Assembly: GCA_016712145.1 (NCBI GenBank)
Contig: JADJRO010000001.1
Span: 2,108,501 to 2,172,500, forward strand
Source of the DNA: Saprospiraceae bacterium
GTDB taxonomy: Bacteria; Bacteroidota; Bacteroidia; Chitinophagales; Saprospiraceae
Length of the DNA stretch: 64,000 nucleotides
Reading direction: 5' to 3'
A program made the position numbers and the translations under genes. The notes beneath the pieces are model-generated. The model was not told the origin of the DNA. It ran no database searches and saw only the letters and a program-made list of their open reading frames with translations. Shown here one piece after another: positions 55,186 to 63,582 of the stretch (the first letter of the stretch is position 1; the number at the start of each line of letters is the position of its first letter).

Positions 55186-58100
55186 TTACTTAACTATAAT
55201 TAAACGTTGTACATCTCGTTGATTGTTTCGTCTTGCCTCAATAAAATACATACCAGAAGAAACTCCTAAAATATCTAAGTCTATATCCATGAATCCATCT
55301 ATCAACATCGTTTCAACTTTGTAAATAGTTTGTCCCATCATATCCTGAATACTAAATTGAGTTTCATTTATATTCAAGTCCGTCAAATAAATTCGAATAT
55401 AATTGGATGCAGGATTTGGAACAATTCTAAATAAATGTTCCTTCGAAAATTGATCATCTGATGTAATGCACTTCCATCGATTTACAAATCCTTCACCTGC
55501 AGAATATAAATCACAAGTTAAGGCACCGCAAGAATCATAAGTTGCTAATGCCCAGGCAACTTTATTGAAATGATTTGTAGAAAACCAATTCTGCCCATCC
55601 CATTCAGCTACCCCAGTTGCAAGAGTACTTCCAATTTTACTAAATTCCCCGGCAGCATACAATTTATTATTATACCGAATAAAATCTCTAACAGCTTCAA
55701 GGGTATCAGGAACATCTCCTCCTGCCATGGACGACCAATTGGTCCCATTCCATTTTGAAATGCTTTGAGTCAACGGAAGATTCGCTGCATTGCGGTAATG
55801 TCCACCTACTATCAAATTTCCATTGTATTCATACTGTGCAGCCACACCATTGTAAGGAAGGTTATTAAATAAATTGATGCCTCCAGCATTGGTTATCCAA
55901 TTAGAGCCATTCCACCTGGTTGAATTTAATCCGGGTGAATTAAAAGTTCCGGCAGCATACAATTGATTATTGTATTGTCTTAATGTATAAATGGGACCAT
56001 TAAACAATTGATTGATTGAATTAAAATTATTATTCCAACTAATACCATTCCATTGTGCAATATTATTTGTTGCCAAGGCAGATGTTTGGCCTGCATTCTG
56101 AAATTGGCCACCAACAACTAAACCGGCTGGGGTACTTTCCAGTGCTGCCACAAATGCTAAACCGGAACCTGTGAGTCCATTGTCTAAAGATGCCCAATTG
56201 CTACCATTCCAACTGGCAATATTATTTACATTACTTACCGATCCTGCTGTTGAAAATTTTCCCCCAACGTAAAGCAATCCGTTATGAACTGCCAATGCGC
56301 GCACTTCGCCATTGAGTCCTTGAGAAAGTGGAATCCAATTCGATCCATCCCATGCAGCTATATTATTTGCTGCTACATTTCCAACTTGCGCAAATTGCCC
56401 TGCTACAATCAACTTACATTGATATACCACCATATCATATACGAAACTGACACCACTGGCAATATTCTGCCAATTTCTAGTACCAGATGCGCAAACGGAC
56501 TGATCACAAAAACTATCCAAAACTGTCGGACAATCAAAATTATAATTAAATACACAGCTATCTCTTTTCCCGTTATTAGTAAAATAGTACTTCACCTTAA
56601 CAGTATACACACTTGCTCCACTAACACAAAATGTTGCTGGATAAATCGTGCCCGAAGGAATAAATCCACCAGTAGGATTTATTAAAAAACTTGTATTCGT
56701 CGAATTTGAAATGGACCATCCATTTCCCGATTGAACATTTGCAAATGTTCCTGAACTTAACTGCACTTGCATCTGTGTAAAACAAGCAGCATAAGGAACG
56801 TGTCCTTCAATATCATAACAACATAAACCAGGAAGAACTGAACTTTGGTTTACAAAATTAGTTAAAGAATCACATTTACATGGGTCTGGTACTTTTGGAC
56901 AATCAAACATAAAAACCCTGCTGCATGTATCCAATGCTCCATTATTATTATAATAATAAACCAATTGAATGGAATACAGACTGGATCCGGTTACGCAAAA
57001 ATCCACTGGGTGTATAGTCCCTGGAGGTAAAAATCCACTGTTTGATAGAATCGTAATTTTTTGAGCACTATTGGAATTTGCAGTGTAGCCTGTATTGGCT
57101 TGAATATTTGTAAAACTTCCCGAACTCAAATTCAATTCAATCTTTGTAAAACAATTTGAAGTTGGAATTTTAGCTGTCAAGCCATAACAGCATATCCCCG
57201 GATTAACACTGTTTTGTTGGATATTGGTTTGAAGTGAATCGCAATTACAAAGTGAAGGTAATTTAGGGCAATCTAAAATATAATTATAACTACAGGTATC
57301 TGAAATTCCACTATTAGTATATAAATAATGTACTGTTACTGTATAATTGCTTGCACCATTTACACAAAATGAACCTGGTGTTATAAATCCAGCTGGAATA
57401 AATCCGGAATTTGGAATTAAACTAAAACTCTGATTCGTATTCGTAAAGAAATTCCATCCGGCATTCGCTTGCACATTGCTAAATGTACCCGCATCAACTG
57501 TTATTAGGATTTTAGAAAAACAATTTCCAGGAGCAACATTCGCCTGAATTTTATAACAACATTTTCCAGGAACCGTGCTAACGGGTACTACAAAATTCTT
57601 TAACGAATCACAATTGCATGCTGGTGGGGGTGGCGGACAATCTCTTACAAATTGTTTTGAACACCGAGGTAATACTATACCCGTATTATCATAAAATTCT
57701 ACTTTTACTGTAAATGGATTTACGGCTCCGCTTACACAAAATGATCCCGGATTAATGGGTCCACTCGGAACAAAACTTCCCTGTGGTAAAAAACAAATTC
57801 CCTGCGGGCTTGAGCTGGCTATCCATCCTGGACTAGGGGCAATATTGGTCAGTTGCCCAGAGGAAACAGAAACGCAAATTTTAGAAAAACACTTATTTAA
57901 TTTACTGTTAGCATGTAAATCAAAACAACAATCCACCTGTGATCCTAGTGTAAGCAATTGCGCTGTGGTTGAATCGCAACAATCAGGCGGTGGATTTTGT
58001 CCGGGACAATCAAATGTAAAATGATAACTACAGGTATCGGTGCCTTTAGGGCTCGTATAAAAATATAAAACCGTAACGGTTATTGGATTAAATGCACCTT

Positions 58101-59802
58101 CAACACAAAACCATGCGGGCACTATTTTACCAATTGGAATAAATCCTGAAATGTGCGTTACCGTAAAATCTTGTGCTCCTCCGGAACCCAAAATAAAGCC
58201 TTGTAAATTATTGGCCTGCACATTTGTAAACATTCCTGAATTGAGTTTCACCTGAATCTTTGTAAAACAATTAGGAACTGGGTTATCTGTGTGAATCGTA
58301 TAACAACAAAATTCCGGCAAGGTATGCTGCTTTTCAAGATAGGTTTGAAAACTTGAATCACATTTTTTTATGAAAGGGGGTAGCTGACAATCGAATACAT
58401 AATGAAACTCACAGGTATCCTGAAATCCATTTCGTGTATAAAAATAAAATACAGAAACTGTATAACTTGAAGCCCCACTAACACAAAACGAACCTGCATT
58501 AAAATTTCCCGGAGGAATAAAGCCACCTGTATGCGTAAATGTTATGTATTTAAAATTATTTTGATTAACGATCCAACCCTGATTGGTATTTGCTTGTACA
58601 TTGTAAAATGTTCCTGCACTCAAACTGATTTGCATGCTATTAAAACAATCCAAAGATGCAATGTCCCCACGTACCTCATAGCAACAACCGATTGGTGAAG
58701 CAGAGGTTATCGGTCTGATTTCATTTTTAACAAACGAATCACAGGCACAGGGTTTATTAATTACACAAATGGTATCACTGCAGGTGCTGATACAAGATCC
58801 TTCTATAACCGTTAGATTAATTGGATAGCATCCGGGTTTGCTGTATTTTATCCACAAACTGTCCACACCAAAAAACCGTTGACCAATTAAATTGTCAATG
58901 TTTAAAACCCAGTTAAAAATCGTATTGGGTCCACCATTTCCGGTATAATAAATCAAAGCAGTATCTCCAACGCAAATGGTATCAGGAAAATCAAACGAAC
59001 AAGTTAAATCACATTTAAAATTTACACAAATGGTATCCTTGCATTGACCATTATTTAGAATGACACAATAACACCCATCCTGAGGTGGATAAAAGCATTG
59101 TTGAGTTGATAATACCAAGGGAGAATTACATGCATACCATGCGTACATTAAATTATCCGGACTTGCACACAGTGCATTGTTTGTTTGGTTTACCACCCCG
59201 GTTAAAGCTGGTAAAACAGCCAAATGTACCGGTGCTGGTTGCGAGGTATTGGAACAATTTTGATCGGTAATGTTTACCAGATTGTACGTTGTTTTAACAG
59301 TGGGACAAACCCGGTAACTGTAATTGGTTGAACTGGAATTATGACTTGTAATTTGATTGTTTTCACGAATTTGAAAACTAAATGGCGGTGTACCGCTTAA
59401 TACTACATTTAAATTGGTGCATTCTCCTTCACAAATCGTATCCATTGTTAGACTTAACAAACCCTGAGGCAAAGGAAAAACTTCCGCATTGACACTACAG
59501 GTTTCCGGAGCCATCCCAGGCTCTTGCCAGATCACCTGAATCATACACAAACCTGCTGTAGTAAAACAGGCCATGTGTGGATTTTGTAAATTTGGATTTG
59601 TGATGGTGCCGCAACTGATTGTCCAACTATAACTTGCATTGGATGTTCCAGTTCCAATATAATTCACAGCATAACATTCATTTAAACAGACTGACGGGAC
59701 GACCTCAATGCATTGAATTTGTGAATGTAAATTTGTAAAAATAGACAGACTGCAGTTTGCAATAAATAATACCAGCAATCGCTTTAGAAAAACGTTTCTC
59801 AT
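55186..59802 (-). CDS. T9SS-exported protein: six cysteine-rich repeats plus beta-propeller, 1538 aa
   Basis: Signal peptide (LLVLFIANCSLSIFTNLHSQ), then a Cys-rich Ig/PKD-like N-terminal region to about 353. Six tandem repeats follow at residues 354-480, 481-608, 609-730, 731-853, 854-976 and 977-1098 (127, 128, 122, 123, 123 and 122 residues). Most repeats run CDS, CCY, CFTKI, a strand near SGTFTNVQAN, GFIPPG, FCVSGAS, YTV, DTC, FDCP. Then comes a propeller at about 1105-1455 with six W(N/D)GxxW blades (for example IAAWDGSNW and LYVGGKF), and a T9SS tail (RIVPNPASNYIRIY, SSGMYFIEAR, ending RLIIVK). Probably a disulfide-rich surface adhesin or binding protein; nothing shows an enzyme. Confidence 0.88.
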   Translation of the reverse strand: MRNVFLKRLLVLFIANCSLSIFTNLHSQIQCIEVVPSVCLNECYAVNYIGTGTSNASYSWTISCGTITNPNLQNPHMACFTTAGLCMIQVIWQEPGMAPETCSVNAEVFPLPQGLLSLTMDTICEGECTNLNVVLSGTPPFSFQIRENNQITSHNSSSTNYSYRVCPTVKTTYNLVNITDQNCSNTSQPAPVHLAVLPALTGVVNQTNNALCASPDNLMYAWYACNSPLVLSTQQCFYPPQDGCYCVILNNGQCKDTICVNFKCDLTCSFDFPDTICVGDTALIYYTGNGGPNTIFNWVLNIDNLIGQRFFGVDSLWIKYSKPGCYPINLTVIEGSCISTCSDTICVINKPCACDSFVKNEIRPITSASPIGCCYEVRGDIASLDCFNSMQISLSAGTFYNVQANTNQGWIVNQNNFKYITFTHTGGFIPPGNFNAGSFCVSGASSYTVSVFYFYTRNGFQDTCEFHYVFDCQLPPFIKKCDSSFQTYLEKQHTLPEFCCYTIHTDNPVPNCFTKIQVKLNSGMFTNVQANNLQGFILGSGGAQDFTVTHISGFIPIGKIVPAWFCVEGAFNPITVTVLYFYTSPKGTDTCSYHFTFDCPGQNPPPDCCDSTTAQLLTLGSQVDCCFDLHANSKLNKCFSKICVSVSSGQLTNIAPSPGWIASSSPQGICFLPQGSFVPSGPINPGSFCVSGAVNPFTVKVEFYDNTGIVLPRCSKQFVRDCPPPPPACNCDSLKNFVVPVSTVPGKCCYKIQANVAPGNCFSKILITVDAGTFSNVQANAGWNFFTNTNQSFSLIPNSGFIPAGFITPGSFCVNGASNYTVTVHYLYTNSGISDTCSYNYILDCPKLPSLCNCDSLQTNIQQNSVNPGICCYGLTAKIPTSNCFTKIELNLSSGSFTNIQANTGYTANSNSAQKITILSNSGFLPPGTIHPVDFCVTGSSLYSIQLVYYYNNNGALDTCSRVFMFDCPKVPDPCKCDSLTNFVNQSSVLPGLCCYDIEGHVPYAACFTQMQVQLSSGTFANVQSGNGWSISNSTNTSFLINPTGGFIPSGTIYPATFCVSGASVYTVKVKYYFTNNGKRDSCVFNYNFDCPTVLDSFCDQSVCASGTRNWQNIASGVSFVYDMVVYQCKLIVAGQFAQVGNVAANNIAAWDGSNWIPLSQGLNGEVRALAVHNGLLYVGGKFSTAGSVSNVNNIASWNGSNWASLDNGLTGSGLAFVAALESTPAGLVVGGQFQNAGQTSALATNNIAQWNGISWNNNFNSINQLFNGPIYTLRQYNNQLYAAGTFNSPGLNSTRWNGSNWITNAGGINLFNNLPYNGVAAQYEYNGNLIVGGHYRNAANLPLTQSISKWNGTNWSSMAGGDVPDTLEAVRDFIRYNNKLYAAGEFSKIGSTLATGVAEWDGQNWFSTNHFNKVAWALATYDSCGALTCDLYSAGEGFVNRWKCITSDDQFSKEHLFRIVPNPASNYIRIYLTDLNINETQFSIQDMMGQTIYKVETMLIDGFMDIDLDILGVSSGMYFIEARRNNQRDVQRLIIVK

Positions 59803-60059
59803 AATAGTAAATTTAAAAAGGTAACCGAATCGAATAGCGAAATTTGGACGAGGTGCTGTCGGATAGAATACAAATTTATACCAGAAAACGATAGAATCAA
59901 AATTTTTATCTAAGACATTTTATTGGATGAAGGCTTAATACAATCAGCAAGGCAGATCTTTGAACATGCTTTTGCTAAAAATGTCCTTTTGAATCAAGTT
60001 AAATTACACCAGGAATCGGATAACTCAAGTTGAAGCTGATTCTTCCATTTACAATTCCA

Positions 60060-60067
60060 TACCTTTG
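60060..60067 (+). promoter_or_regulatory. -7 box for mnmG
   Basis: TACCTTTG, an exact match, with eight bases (CAAACCTT) before the ATG at 60076. The rest of the 273-bp gap 59803-60075 shows no gene. Confidence 0.6.
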
Positions 60068-60075
60068 CAAACCTT

Positions 60076-61941
60076 ATGTTTAAACCCTATGATGTAATTG
60101 TTGTCGGTGCCGGCCATGCTGGATGCGAGGCTGCAGCTGCAGCTGCCAATATGGGCTGTCAGGTACTTTTAGTTACCATGAATATGCAAACCATCGCTCA
60201 AATGTCATGCAATCCTGCAATGGGTGGTGTTGCGAAAGGTCAAATTGTGCGGGAAATAGACGCAATGGGAGGCTATTCCGGTATCGTTACAGATGAAACC
60301 AGGGTCCAGTTTAGAATGTTAAATCGCTCAAAAGGGCCTGCAATGTGGAGTCCCCGGGCACAATCGGATCGGAACTTATTTGCCAGAAAATGGAGAATTC
60401 TTTTGGAAGCCCATCCGCTCATCGATTTTTGGCAAGACATGGTTAAAGGCTTGCTAGTCAAAGAAAATAGGGTACATGGCGTTATAACTGGTTTAGGTCA
60501 GCACATTGAAGCCAAAACCGTGATTTTAACCAATGGCACCTTTTTGAATGGTCTAATTCATATTGGGGAAAAACAATTTGGAGGAGGACGGGCTGGTGAA
60601 AATGCTGCAAAAGGCATTACTGAACAATTGGTAAGCCTGGGTTTTGAAAGTGGGCGAATGAAAACCGGCACACCTCCACGATTGGATGGTCGAACCATCG
60701 ATTACAGCCAAACTGAGATTCAAGAAGGAGATGTTAAGACTTCCCGATTTTCTTTTCTGGAAACTGAGCTACCCGAAAAGCAACTTAATTGCCATATTAC
60801 GTATACGAACCCTGAAGTCCATGAAATTTTACGAACAGGATTTGCTCAAAGCCCAATGTTTACAGGAAGAATTCAAGGATTGGGGCCGAGGTATTGCCCT
60901 TCTATAGAAGATAAAATCGATCGCTTTTCAGATAGGGACCGACACCAGCTGTTTATTGAACCTGAAGGCTGGGATACGCATGAAATTTATATTAACGGAT
61001 TTTCCTCTTCGCTACCAGAAGAAGTGCAATTCAAAGCCCTACAAAAAATTCCAGGATTGCAAAACGTGAAAATGTTTCGTCCAGGTTATGCCATTGAATA
61101 CGATTACTTTCCACCTACCCAACTTTCTTTAAGTCTTGAAACCCATTTATTAAAAAACCTTTACTTCGCTGGTCAAATTAATGGGACAACAGGATATGAA
61201 GAAGCCGCATGTCAAGGTTTTATGGCTGGAATCAATGCAGCACTACGCGTCAAAGATCAGGAAGCCCTGATCCTCACAAGGGCGGATGCCTATATCGGTG
61301 TTTTGATTGATGATCTGGTTAATAAAGGGACTGAAGAGCCCTATCGCATGTTTACTTCCCGCGCAGAATACCGGATTTTATTACGCCAAGACAATGCAGA
61401 CAGAAGACTTACTCCCATTGCTCAAAAGATTGGAATGCAAAATTTAGAATCCCGCATCCAACGGTTAAACCAAAAGGAACAAGGAATTCAATTCATCAGA
61501 ACTCAATTGCAAAAAATTTCTTTAAATCCAGATGAAGTAAATCCATATCTGGAATCCATTGGTTCATCTCCCATTGAAATAAAATCTAAATTATCCCAAC
61601 TATTAAGCAGACCAAATGTAAATTTATCTGATTTGTCAAAATTAAATCCAGCCTTTCTCGATGAATTAAATCAATTTGATTTAGAAACGGTAGAATGTGC
61701 AGAAATTGAATTAAAATACGAAGGGTATATTAAAAAAGAACAGGAATTGGTTGACAAGATGTCAAGACTTGAAAATGTCAAACTCAATGATACATTTGAT
61801 TATCATTCGATCCCTGCATTAAGCAATGAAGCTAAATCAAAACTCAAACGAATTAAACCTTCATCCATCGGTCAGGCCAGTCGAATCAGTGGTGTTTCAC
61901 CTGCTGATATATCTATTCTTTTGGTTTATTTAGGAAGGTAA
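60076..61941 (+). CDS. mnmG: tRNA uridine-5-carboxymethylaminomethyl modification enzyme MnmG
   Basis: 621 residues, full length. FAD-binding Rossmann motif VVGAGHAGCEAA, the MSCNPAMGGVAKGQIVREIDAMGG block, FGGGRAGENAAKG, MKTGTPPRLDGRT and the C-terminal helical domain ending SRISGVSPADISILLVYL. With MnmE it installs the cmnm5 group on the wobble uridine of several tRNAs. mnmE is not in the window. The gene is convergent with yceI, 11 bp away. Confidence 0.97.
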   Translation: MFKPYDVIVVGAGHAGCEAAAAAANMGCQVLLVTMNMQTIAQMSCNPAMGGVAKGQIVREIDAMGGYSGIVTDETRVQFRMLNRSKGPAMWSPRAQSDRNLFARKWRILLEAHPLIDFWQDMVKGLLVKENRVHGVITGLGQHIEAKTVILTNGTFLNGLIHIGEKQFGGGRAGENAAKGITEQLVSLGFESGRMKTGTPPRLDGRTIDYSQTEIQEGDVKTSRFSFLETELPEKQLNCHITYTNPEVHEILRTGFAQSPMFTGRIQGLGPRYCPSIEDKIDRFSDRDRHQLFIEPEGWDTHEIYINGFSSSLPEEVQFKALQKIPGLQNVKMFRPGYAIEYDYFPPTQLSLSLETHLLKNLYFAGQINGTTGYEEAACQGFMAGINAALRVKDQEALILTRADAYIGVLIDDLVNKGTEEPYRMFTSRAEYRILLRQDNADRRLTPIAQKIGMQNLESRIQRLNQKEQGIQFIRTQLQKISLNPDEVNPYLESIGSSPIEIKSKLSQLLSRPNVNLSDLSKLNPAFLDELNQFDLETVECAEIELKYEGYIKKEQELVDKMSRLENVKLNDTFDYHSIPALSNEAKSKLKRIKPSSIGQASRISGVSPADISILLVYLGR

Positions 61942-61952
61942 CCTGGAAAATA

Positions 61953-62609
61953 TTAAATTTTTTTCGCTACTATCTTAACACTTAAAGCGATCTCATCATG
62001 AATAAATCCATCCTTTAAGGTGGCTAAAATCTTTTTCGAACTATACATGATATTGTAGTTTGTACGGTCAATTAAAAACTCTGGGATTGTAATTAAAACA
62101 CCGTCGTTGGAATAATCGATTTTACCGTTTACAACAATTGGATTACTTACCCCTTTAATCGTAAGGGTACCGGAAATCATCGCATTGTTTACAGAATCTT
62201 TGATTTCGTTTATTTTATCAACTTTCAATTTTGCATCCGGGAATTGAGTCACATTAAAAAAATCCTCATTTTTTAAATGTTCATCCAACTTATTTCGGTC
62301 GGATGCATCTTCAATATCTAAATTGCGAATGGTATTCATATCAATCAACAAATCAGCTGATTGAATTTGTAAATTGCCTCCAAATAATATGCCCGACTTA
62401 AAATTTAAACGCCCATTGTGAGCGCCTGAAGGCGATTTACCCATCCAGTAAATAATACTTTGAGCTGTATCAATTTGAAATGAATCAGAACTTGTATGCA
62501 AAGTGCCCTGCTCATTTGATTGCGGATTGGTTACACTTGTGTTTTGTTTACACGCACTCAATAAAAAAAATATACATGTCAATTGAAAAACAACATGAAT
62601 TCTAAACAT
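61953..62609 (-). CDS. YceI-family lipoprotein
   Basis: 218 residues: signal peptide with lipobox (FLLSACKQN), then a YceI lipocalin-like barrel with IYWMGKSPSGAHNGRLNF, DLLIDMNTIRNLDIED, DEHLKNEDFFNVTQFPDAKL, GTLTIKGVSNPI and a final EIALSVKIVAK. YceI proteins bind polyisoprenoid lipids in the periplasm. Here it is likely anchored to a membrane. It lies 3 bp after the MerR-type regulator on the same strand, an arrangement known around light- or stress-responsive MerR regulators in Bacteroidota, so it is probably co-regulated with it. Confidence 0.93.
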   Translation of the reverse strand: MFRIHVVFQLTCIFFLLSACKQNTSVTNPQSNEQGTLHTSSDSFQIDTAQSIIYWMGKSPSGAHNGRLNFKSGILFGGNLQIQSADLLIDMNTIRNLDIEDASDRNKLDEHLKNEDFFNVTQFPDAKLKVDKINEIKDSVNNAMISGTLTIKGVSNPIVVNGKIDYSNDGVLITIPEFLIDRTNYNIMYSSKKILATLKDGFIHDEIALSVKIVAKKI

Positions 62610-62612
62610 ACC

Positions 62613-63518
62613 TTATTTTTTACAAATACAACTAATCTCTTTCAAGGTTTTAATAAATTGTTCCAATTCTTCAAATCCCCTTGTGATCCGAACACATTTT
62701 GTTTGATCTGAAAAATGTTCAGAAAAATATCCTGTTAATAATAATATTGGAGGGTCTTGAATTTCATTTAAACAAGCTACTAATTCTTCAATAAATTTTA
62801 TAGAACTTTCCTCATGAATGATGGTAAATAAAAATTGAGGCTTAATTATTTGAATCCCATCTAAAATATCAGTTGGATTTAAATCTGATCCTAAATCAAT
62901 TGCCCTAAAATGATTTCTTCGAATGAACAACTCTACAAAATACTGATTGAGTTCCTGTTTTTCATCCGGAGGTAAAAACATCAAAAAACAGGTATTGTAA
63001 TCCTGTTCTTGATTTTCTAAATGACAGAGTTCATGAACCAATTTTTTCTTTATAATCCGATTTACAAATTCCTCATGTACTTTTTTTATACTTCCACTCA
63101 ACCACATGGTATTCAATTTATCCAGAAACGGCATCAAGATTTGATTGAATGTCATTTCAAATCCCATCTGGTGAATGTTAGTGTTTAACAGGTGTGTAAA
63201 TTTTTTTTCGTTGAGTTGCAAGATAGATAATGTCAACGCATCCAATGAATCCTTATTAAAAACCTCTACATCGCTGATATTCGCAACAAGGGATTCAATC
63301 TCCTGAGGAGGCATTTCAGATATAAGCGAAATTTTATATCCCTTTTGATTGAGTAAAGCAATATTGGCCAGGTTTTTAAGATCCTGATCATCATAAAACC
63401 GGATATTGGTCTGGGTTCTTTTTGGGTTGATAATTCCATAGCGCTTTTCCCAGATACGGATCGTATGGGCTTTGATTCCCGTCAACATTTCAAGATCCGC
63501 TATAGAGTATATTGCCAT
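62613..63518 (-). CDS. MerR/CarH-like regulator lacking the B12-binding histidine
   Basis: 301 residues from ATG 63518. The longer frame to 63608 would overlap bshA and starts before the usual MerR N-terminus IYSIADLEMLTGIKAHTIRIWEKRYGI, so I rejected it. MerR winged helix at about 1-70; four-helix-bundle domain at about 95-170; Rossmann-type B12-binding-like domain at about 175-295 (LMFLPP, IRRNHFRAIDLGSDLNPTDIL). The CarH W-x9-E-H motif is W139 with E149-E150, and the cobalamin E-x-H-x-x-G motif is E186-K-Q188-E-L-N191, so the ligand His is Gln and the Gly is Asn. It probably does not bind adenosylcobalamin in the usual way and may be light-independent. Confidence 0.88.
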   Translation of the reverse strand: MAIYSIADLEMLTGIKAHTIRIWEKRYGIINPKRTQTNIRFYDDQDLKNLANIALLNQKGYKISLISEMPPQEIESLVANISDVEVFNKDSLDALTLSILQLNEKKFTHLLNTNIHQMGFEMTFNQILMPFLDKLNTMWLSGSIKKVHEEFVNRIIKKKLVHELCHLENQEQDYNTCFLMFLPPDEKQELNQYFVELFIRRNHFRAIDLGSDLNPTDILDGIQIIKPQFLFTIIHEESSIKFIEELVACLNEIQDPPILLLTGYFSEHFSDQTKCVRITRGFEELEQFIKTLKEISCICKK

Positions 63519-63536
63519 TAAAAATATCAAACCATG

Positions 63537-63577
63537 TAAGGTGTAATTAACATTTACCTTATTAAATTGTTTAATAA
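63537..63577. promoter_or_regulatory. Overlapping inverted repeats in the merR-bshA divergent promoter
   Basis: IR 1: TAAGGT (63537-63542) with ACCTTA (63556-63561), 13 bp apart. IR 2: a perfect 19-bp palindrome TTATTAAATTGTTTAATAA (63559-63577), with 8-bp arms around TTG, ending 5 bp before the bshA ATG. They are placed to serve as regulator sites for both genes; which protein binds is not shown. Confidence 0.55.
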
Positions 63578-63582
63578 TTCTT

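Noticed and set aside
56284..56685. Plus-strand 133-codon open frame inside the 1538-residue gene
   Set aside because: It lies antisense to strongly supported repeats and propeller coding, has odd Cys/Ile-rich composition and no family signal. It is a shadow frame.
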